A stretch of DNA of 64,000 nt from Limnanthes douglasii subsp. nivea (lineage: Eukaryota; Streptophyta; Magnoliopsida; Brassicales; Limnanthaceae), in the NCBI GenBank assembly GCA_036936605.1, contig JAUPFV010000001.1, forward strand, positions 75,845,910-75,909,909. The letters are read 5' to 3'. How positions within the stretch are numbered: position 1 is the stretch's first letter; each line of letters opens with the position of its first letter. Positions 56,701-64,000 of the stretch are shown one piece after another. Made by a program: the position numbers and the translations under genes. The notes below the pieces were generated by a model. The model did no database searches and was not told where the DNA came from. It was given only the letters and a program-made list of their open reading frames with translations.

Positions 56701-59700
56701 TAGTCAAGAAACTTTATTGCTTGTGACTCATGGTGGAGAGACTGATGATTTCTGGTACATAGACAGTGGTGCTAGCAAACATATGACAGGTAACAAAAAC
56801 TTATTTTCAAAATTATTTGAAGTTGATTGTGGAGAAGTAAAAGTAGGAGATGGAAAATCTTACAAAATCAAAGGTGTTGGTGAATTAGAATTTAAGACAA
56901 AGCAAGGGAAGATTGAGAAAATGTCTCATGTTTATTTTTTTCCTGGACTTCAAAATAATTTGCTTAGCGTTGGGCATCTACTGATGAAGGGGTATGATAT
57001 TCACTTTCGTGACATGGCATGTTACTTATCATTGAATAATCAAGTTGTTGCTAAAGTTGGAGTAGCACAAAATAATCTTTTCTCACTCACTCTTCAAAAT
57101 CAGAATATGTCTTGCTTGATTAGTTCTCATGAAGCAGTTGCAAAATTATGGCATGATCGCTTTGGACATTTGAATTATATAAATTTGGAGATGCTTTCAA
57201 GAAAGATGATGGTCACCGGTTTACCAAATATTAGTCGTCTCGATGATGTATGTGAAACTTGTCAGTTTGGAAAGCAACATAAAATTTCGTTTCCGTCTAA
57301 ATCATCGTGGAAAGCAAAGAGACCACTGCAACTTATTCATTCAGATCTTTGTGGTCCAATGATAGTTCCATCTTTCGGAGCTAATCGTTATTTTATAACT
57401 TTTATTGATGATTACTCACGAAAAGTTTGGGTTTATTGTGTTAGAGAAAAATCAGAGGCATTCCAAAAATTCAAAGATTTTAAAGCAGAAGTAGAGAACT
57501 TTACTGGATTACAAATCAACACCTTATGGACAGATCGTGGAGGTGAGTATTTTTCAAAAGAATTTGAGAAATATTGCAGAGATAGTGGCATTCGGCATGA
57601 GATGACAGTTCGCTATACGCCTCAGCAAAATGGTGTATCTGAAAGAAAGAACAGAACAATAATGGAGATGGCTAGATGTCTTCTTAAGAAGAAGAGGTTA
57701 TCAAGAGTTTTTTAGGCTGAAGTTGTTGCCTGCGCTGTTTATCTTATTAACAGATCACCAACAACAAGCTTGGAGAATTGCACGCCATATGAGATGTGGT
57801 ATGGTAGAAAGCCTAATGTTCATCATCTAAGAATATTTGGGAGTGTTGCATACTCTCATATTCCAAATGTAATGAGAAGCAAGTTAGATGACAAGTCTAA
57901 AAAATGCATCTTCATTGGTTATAGTGAAAGAATTAAGGCATACAAGCTATATAATCCGGTAACAAAAAAGATTGTGATAAGTCGAGATGTTCGGTTTGAT
58001 GAAAATTCGTTTTTTGAGGAGATGACAGCTGAGAAAGAACCTTTACAAATTTTTCCACTTGAACTTGAAGAAAAAGAAGAGGCAGATTTTGAAAGTGCTG
58101 AAAATAATACTCCAACAGGAAGCCCTCCTACTTCCCCAAATTTTTCATCAAGTTCTTCATCTAGTCCGGTCAGAAAAATGAGAAGTATTCAGGAACTATA
58201 TGATGTAAGTGATGAAATCGTGGAACACGATGCTGTATTTTTTGCTTTCTTTGCAGGAGAAGATCCAATTTCGTTTGATGATGCATATCAAGAAAAAGTA
58301 TGGAGGAAAGCCATGAACGAAGAGATTGTCTCAATTGAAAATAATGATACATGGGAGTTTACAGATTTACCGCCGCACAAGAGTTCTATTGGGGTCAAAT
58401 GGGTTTACAAGACAAAGATGAATCCAAATGGTTCCATTAATAAATACAAGGCGAGGCTAGTTGCAAAAGGATACAAACAAAAAGAAGGAGAAGATTTTAC
58501 AGAGGTATTTGCTCCCGTTTCTAGACTTGAAACAGTTCGGTTACTCATATCTCTTGCTGCTCAAAATAATTGGAAGATGTTCCAAATGGATGTAAAGTCT
58601 GCATTCTTGAATGGTGTTCTCAAAGAAGAAGTCTATGTTGATCAACCACCTGGGTTTATTAAGAAAGGAGAAGAAGAAAAAGTTTACAAGCTAAAGAAAG
58701 CATTGTATGGGTTGAAACAATCACCCCGAGCCTGGTACAGCCGTATCAATTCTTATTTTGAAAAATATGGATTTAAAAAATGTCCATATGAACATACTCT
58801 CTACATCAAAAGTGATTCCCAAGGAAGATTTATGGTGGTTAGTCTCTATGTCGACGATCTTGTTTTCACAGGAAACAGTTTAAAAATGTTCGAAGAATTT
58901 AAACAGTCAATGATGGCAGAATTTGAGATGACAGATTTAGGAGAACTTCATCATTTTCTTGGCATTGAAATCCATCAATCTGAGAAAGGAATTTTTATTT
59001 CACAAGAGAACTATGCAAAAGAAATTTTGAAAAAAAATCAAGATGGAAGCTGCTAATCCAGTCACTACTCCATGCATCACAGGTCTGAAGTTATCTAAAG
59101 AAGGTGAAGGAAAACTTATTAATTCAACCATGTTCCGAAGTCTGGTTGGAAATCTGATGTATTTAACTTCGACAAGGCCTGACATTGTGTATGCTGTTAG
59201 TTTGATAAGTAGATTCATGGACAAACCTTATTCTAACCATTGGGAGGTTGCCAAAAGAATATTGCGATATGTGAAGGGAACCATTGACTATGGAATTTTT
59301 TATGAAGCTAATACAGAAGTGAATCTCATTGGTTATACAGATAGTGATTTAGCAGGAAGCATTGATGATAGCAAAAGCACTTCTGGGTATGTGTTTCACC
59401 TTGGTAGCGGTGCAGTTTCATGGAGCTCAAAGAAACAATCAGTTGTGGCGCTTTCAACTACAGAAGCAGAATATATTGCTGCATCTTATGCAGGATGTCA
59501 ATTGATTTGGTTGCGCGGAATTTTAGAAAGTCTAAAAAGAAAGCAGGTCAAGTCAACCATTTTATTTTGTGACAATAATTCTACTATTTCAGTCACAAAG
59601 GATCCAGTTCTTCATGGAAGAACAAAACACATCCGGATTCGATATCATTTTCTGAGGGAGCTCGTGAATAATAGTGATGTTCAAGTTAACTATTCCAAGA

Positions 59701-59786
59701 CTGAAGATCAGATGGCTGATATCTTCACAAAGCCACAAATTGCACAAGTCTTCAAGGGAGGCATTGTTAGGAAAATAATTAATTAA
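56700..59786 (+). pseudogene. Pol of copia 2 (PR-IN-RT-RH)
   Basis: The protease active site DSGASKH starts at Asp codon 56762-56764. The integrase has HDRFGH..CETCQFG for zinc, and HSDLCGP, TDRGGEYF and PQQNGVSERKNR for the catalytic triad. A TAG at 57713-57715 then interrupts the frame at a Trp position. RT runs from about 58290 with [12 protein letters not shown] and YVDDLVFTG, both catalytic sites intact. A frameshift in the A-run at 59028-59042 precedes RNase H (YTDSDLAGS, TTEAEYIAA, FCDNNSTI all intact). The stop lies inside the 3' LTR. One stop and one shift are the only defects seen in Pol. Confidence 0.9.
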
Positions 59787-60137
59787 GCTTGAAAATATTA
59801 ATTAATTAATTTAGTTAAAATATTTTAATAATATATTAATGTATTTTTGAATAATATATATTATTCAATATATTATTCAATTGAGAATATATTATTTAAT
59901 TGAAAATATATTATTCAATTTAGAAAAAATATGTTTAGATTTGATTTTATATTTTAAAGAGTATTATATTAGTAAAATATATTATTATGTCATTTAAAAC
60001 AGTATAATATATTATTACTCATATATATAGGAGATGTACTAAACAAAAAGATTAAGAAAAATAAAATATAAAAAAACACTTTTGTTCTCTCCCATATTTT
60101 TTTTTCTTCCTCTAAAAATATTCTATTAAAATCTACC
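59765..60137 (+). repeat. 3' LTR of copia 2
   Basis: 373 bp; closely similar to the 5' LTR with small indels in the TATTATTCAATT region and a changed final base. The last pol codons (to 59786) overlap its start. Confidence 0.92.
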
Positions 60138-60142
60138 TTTTC

Positions 60143-61353
60143 TGTGTGCATTTTTGATTTATTATTGCTCTTTCTTTCTTTATTGTTTTAAAAGTTCACA
60201 ACTAAGCTTTGGGTAGGATTGAAAACTGTGTGGCTTTATTTGTTCTTATTACAGATTCATTAATCCAAGTGAGTGGAGCGGTTGATTCTCAGCCGAAGTT
60301 CGTCCAAAATTGATAATTGTTAAGATTTGGCTGTCGTTAATTATTCTGAAATAAAAATACTCCCATAAGTAGAGTTTACCTAAGAGTTGTAATATAATTT
60401 CATTAAATATAAAGCTCATGTTGTTTCACAATCGTATGACCTTCTTCCGCCATGACCTTCTTAATTATAGTATTTCAGAAATTGGTCATTTGGCAGCTAA
60501 CTCTCGAAGAGATATGATATTTAGACGCCCAAGCTCTTTTGGGCGTAGTGTAAGTTCACATACACACAGTAAGTTAGAGTTAGAGGGAAACTCTTGATGA
60601 ATATTTTTATTTAAAAAATTGCAAAATAAAATGACTGTCATATAAGTTGCTACATTCATGAAGAATATGGATGTACCATAGACCTTCAATAAAATCATTA
60701 TCATACAATTTAGTTGCTAAATTCATGAAGAGTATGAATTCTTATTTGCTTATAGATTCTATGCTTGGATTCTCAACAACATAATTACCTTGATACCAAT
60801 CTGCTTTTGGATTATTAGAATTTGACCAGACCTTCTATATTCAGGCTTCCTTTGGATGATGCGTGAGCTGCAAGGTTAGGGTTTCTGCCATCGAAACTGT
60901 CCCCAAACAGCAATCCTATATGTTACCGGAGTGTCTATTTCAGACATTAAATAGAGTCAAAACTGGAGATCCACACAACCTGTCAACTGGAATTAACGAC
61001 CTAGAGGTAATTACGTGAATGCCAAGTTAACATCTCTACTACTGCGACTCTGCCACTGCCTTACTTGCCGTTCTCCCATCTTTACCGAGGAAAACTTATT
61101 GTTAATATCTTAATTTAATCTTTTACTGTCGATGTATTATATTGTCCGATATTTAGGATAAAAAAGAAAGAACAGTCTGATAATATTGGAAAGAAAAAAA
61201 CCTGATACTTACATCTTTTATTTAAAGAAGTTATCCTACTCAAACTTACACACCAAATTGAAAAGTACTAAAAAGAAAAAACCTGATACTTTCATATCAC
61301 ATACTAAGATCCGGGCCTCCTAAATTATTCTTATCAAAACTAAAAAGCTATAG
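60143..61353. other. Intergenic region downstream of beta-galactosidase gene
   Basis: About 1.2 kb without a recognised gene. It includes the presumed 3' UTR and terminator of the minus-strand beta-galactosidase (the part nearest 61353). Nothing else is supported. Confidence 0.45.
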
Positions 61354-64000
61354 CTAGCAGACAGCTTCAACTACGAGTCTGGCATCATCAGCACAATCCG
61401 ATGCTCCCAATGTATCTTGGGAAACTTGAACAGAACAGCTTTCTTTCCCTAGACATTCTTTTTCGACGATAGACACTACATCGGTGTGGCAGGCTCCCTT
61501 TTCAAAGGATCCGCAGACACCGACTGGTTTACCATAGCTGGCAAACTGGATTTTAGAAATAGGGCGGTCGTCGCAGGAGAGGTTCATAGTATTGTTGTGA
61601 TAGGCATTGCCGCATACGGTTCCAACTTGAACTGTCTTGAAATTGAGAAGAGAAGGATTTCCACCGACCTCTTCGAACAAAACAATGGTGTTGACACCGT
61701 CAGCACTTAGAAAAGATCGAGGAACGTGGTAGTATCTCTGGCTGGGTTTGCCACAGTCGAAGGCACACTTATCGGAATTGTATCCGCCACGGTAGTCACA
61801 AGGTTCAGAGCTGCATTTGTCTAGAGGGGCAATGACGCTAGGCCAGTAACGACCAATGTTGTGTCCATTGACCCAGGCCATACCTTTTCCAAGGCCTTGT
61901 AGGTCGACCACGACAGAGTCGCTGCCCAGAGGAGCTTTGAAAGTGGTCTTGTACCAAGTCATGCTCCGATTGAAAGGAACGCTCTCTGTGGACCACTTGA
62001 AAGAAGAAGATAACTCGGGATCAAAAAGGCCCTTGGCTTCGCCTTCCAAACCGACCTTGTAACTCCATTTGTGGGCCGTTAACTCTTTTGTTATTTTCTC
62101 GTCGTCACCCTTGTAAGAAACGATCTGAACTGGGCCTGTGATACCAGCTCCAAAATTCTCAAAGTAAGCGTTGTAGTTAGCCAATCCCACAGTGGCACTA
62201 AGCAAGGTTATGAGATTACTTCCGGGGTTTAGTTTGACGTTTTGTTCGAAGATATTATTGGATAATTGTCCGTACGACGCGGTAAGAGAGCCTGAAATAG
62301 ATTTGATATATATATATATATATATATTAAAGATAAGATATTAATATTGAATAAGAGAATGAAGAGAGAAAGAAATAGGAGAGATAGTTAAATTACCAAC
62401 GAATTGGCCGTTAACGTATGCGTGAAGAAGATGAGAAGAAGTGTTAACCCTAATGGTCATATTGTCAGTGAGAATAGGGTCATCTTTGTCGAGGTTGAGT
62501 CGAGTCATGTACCACAAGTAGTCACTAGCATCATTGGTTATTAGTTTCTGATCCATCACTTGATTAGTCGAAATATATCCTTTGCCTTGTAGAATTGTAT
62601 CGTCGGTAGTCTCGGGTCTCCATGACCATTCCAAACTAGCTGGTTCATCTTCAGCTTCAGTTGCGCTCTTTACCATAACTGAGGTTTGAGTATTCACCTG
62701 AGAAAGTTATAATAACAACGACTATTAATACATACAATAATAATAATAATAATAAAATATTAATAGAGACTTTTGATAAGTGTTATTGTACCTTGGCTGT
62801 GTTGTAAACTACTGTCTTGCAGTCAGGAAGAATGGAAACAGACCAAGAAGGGACGACATGATCGACACCTTGGAAGTTAACTGTTGCGTCAGCGCTGTGG
62901 TTCGCATTTCCAATGAAACAACTGGATCCTTCGTCAGTTGTGTAGACAGAACCCTATAAATATAGAAAAAATATGAAATTATATTCTTTAAGTACCTAAA
63001 AGGTAAAGATTAAAGCAAGATGATATAATTACCCAGACAAAGTTGCCCAAACCGATTTCAGTATAATTTCCGTAAGTAAGAGTCTTCTCGAGCGAGGTCA
63101 AAATGTTGTGGAGTTCTTTCAAATGACCCCATTTTGGTTGATTCACGTTACCATATTCATCGAGAGGGGCATTGTAGTCGTATGAAGTGGTAATGTATGG
63201 ACCTCCTGCAGTTCTACCAAAGTTTGTTCCACCGTGATACTGAAAAACCAACCAAGTATTTAAATATAGGTAAACATAATCAATATTTAAATAAGGAAAA
63301 TAAAAGTGAAAGCCCCAAACCATGTAATAGTTCTGGAATGTCCCTCCTCTTTGGAAAAATCTGGCAACAGCAAAGGCAAGATCTTCAGCGGTTCTAAATG
63401 GTTGTGGACCTCCCCAGTTATTGAACCTGAATAATATTAATGATCAATAACATTAGTACTGAACGGGAAAAAGAAAATCTAAAAATGAAAAGATGTGCTA
63501 TATGTTATATATGTATACCATCCAGTCCAATTCTCAGTCCACATTTTAGGTTGAGTAGGGTTTGAGGGTGTGTAGTTATCGCAGTAGAATCCATTGCAGG
63601 TCTCGAGCTAAATCAAAAACAAAAGTAACATTTGTTAATACTACCATATAAGAGTAATGAATGAATGTCAAAGAAAACAAATACCATTGGTTCAGGTGCA
63701 TTAGGTTGTTGGCACATAATCCATGGCACCCCAATGTCAAGTGAATTAGCCATACTTGCACACCAGTTTATATACTCTTTTCCAGCATCTCCGTAGGGTC
63801 CCATTACATTCCCATATTCATTCTCGATCTAAATTTCCATAAACAAAATATTAATATATAAAGTCATAAATCGATTCTTTTTCGAACTATACTACATATA
63901 AATATATTTATAGCCAAAAACATATATATACCTGCGCAAGGATTATAGGACCTCCTTGTGATGCGAAAAGATTTTCTTGCTTCATCATATCCACGATTAG
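61354..64000 (-). CDS. Beta-galactosidase (GH35), C-terminal part, partial
   Basis: Eight exons by splice-site reading on the minus strand: >64000-63932, 63828-63685, 63607-63519, 63426-63321, 63239-63033, 62953-62792, 62697-62397 and 62291-61354. All introns are GT..AG and all phases agree, giving 671 residues to TAG; the family is about 830-850, so roughly 170 N-terminal residues lie outside the window. The glycoside hydrolase 35 barrel is seen in [15 protein letters not shown] (proton-donor Glu in ENEYGN), [16 protein letters not shown] and [17 protein letters not shown] beta-sandwich region follows ([16 protein letters not shown]). The C-terminal cysteine-rich galactose-binding lectin (SUEL-type) domain spans about the last 85 residues. 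The enzyme would release terminal galactose from cell-wall polymers outside the cell. No lesion was seen. Confidence 0.92.
62310..62330. repeat. TA microsatellite in beta-galactosidase intron
   Basis: About ten TA units within the intron 62292-62396, near the 3' splice site of the last exon. Confidence 0.85.

Larger units (their letters stand above)
55292..60137 (+). mobile_element. Complete copia retrotransposon 2
   Basis: 4846 bp, plus strand. LTRs are 55292-55657 and 59765-60137, starting TGTTAGGA. The left ends TCTACA and the right TCTACC (last base changed). Target duplication TTTTC is at 55287-55291 and 60138-60142. Primer site TGGTATCAGAGC is at 55660-55671. Order: gag, protease, integrase, RT, RNase H. 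It is the best-preserved copia in the window, with two stops and two frameshifts seen. Confidence 0.95.

Overview
This window is nuclear DNA from a flowering plant, almost certainly a eudicot. The support is intron-bearing genes with GT..AG introns, plant-type Ty1/copia and Ty3/gypsy (Tat-lineage) LTR retrotransposons primed by tRNA, an L1-type LINE, an integrated pararetrovirus (Caulimoviridae-like), a tyrosine/aromatic amino acid decarboxylase remnant, and a multi-exon family-35 beta-galactosidase. The species cannot be named from the sequence. Most of the window is a nest of mobile elements. The only intact-looking host gene is the beta-galactosidase at the right edge.

Layout, left to right. 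(1) 1-10525: a minus-strand LINE remnant split by a complete Tat-type Ty3/gypsy element (324-10308). The element has 479-bp LTRs differing at 4 sites and a perfect ACAAT target duplication. Its pol is broken (frameshift, missing PR-RT linker, Asp-to-Asn in RT, in-frame stop). Between pol and the 3' LTR lies a long antisense gene with its own TATA-like box and an 81-bp intron. (2) 10540-14300: AT-rich DNA with an old Tat remnant, GC-rich blocks and a tandem duplication. (3) 14308-about 20365: an endogenous pararetrovirus fragment with one open 1787-codon polyprotein frame (end of movement protein, capsid, protease, RT, RNase H, long C-terminal domain), followed by a promoter-like intergenic region. 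(4) 20370-24190: AT-rich DNA, a minisatellite and a decayed minus-strand coding remnant.

(5) 24190-47280: an old plus-strand copia element whose integrase is split by a 20.2-kb Tat array in minus orientation. The array reads LTR-internal-LTR-internal-LTR, two defective copies sharing the middle LTR, each with an antisense gene. (6) 48502-53158: a complete but inactivated minus-strand copia element (LTRs 178 and 175 bp, CTTTT duplication). (7) 53469-54754: a small non-coding LTR element with a purine-rich interior. (8) 54757-55192: a decarboxylase pseudogene fragment. (9) 55292-60137: a second complete copia element (plus strand, TTTTC duplication) with few coding breaks. (10) 61354-64000: the last eight visible exons of the beta-galactosidase gene, minus strand, cut by the window edge.

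How it fits together. The insertion order can be partly read: LINE, then the young Tat element; the old copia, then the Tat array. None of the pol genes looks fully competent, so recent movement (clearest for 324-10308) must have relied on proteins supplied in trans, or the damage followed insertion. The pararetrovirus frame stands out because it is uninterrupted while its neighbours are shredded.
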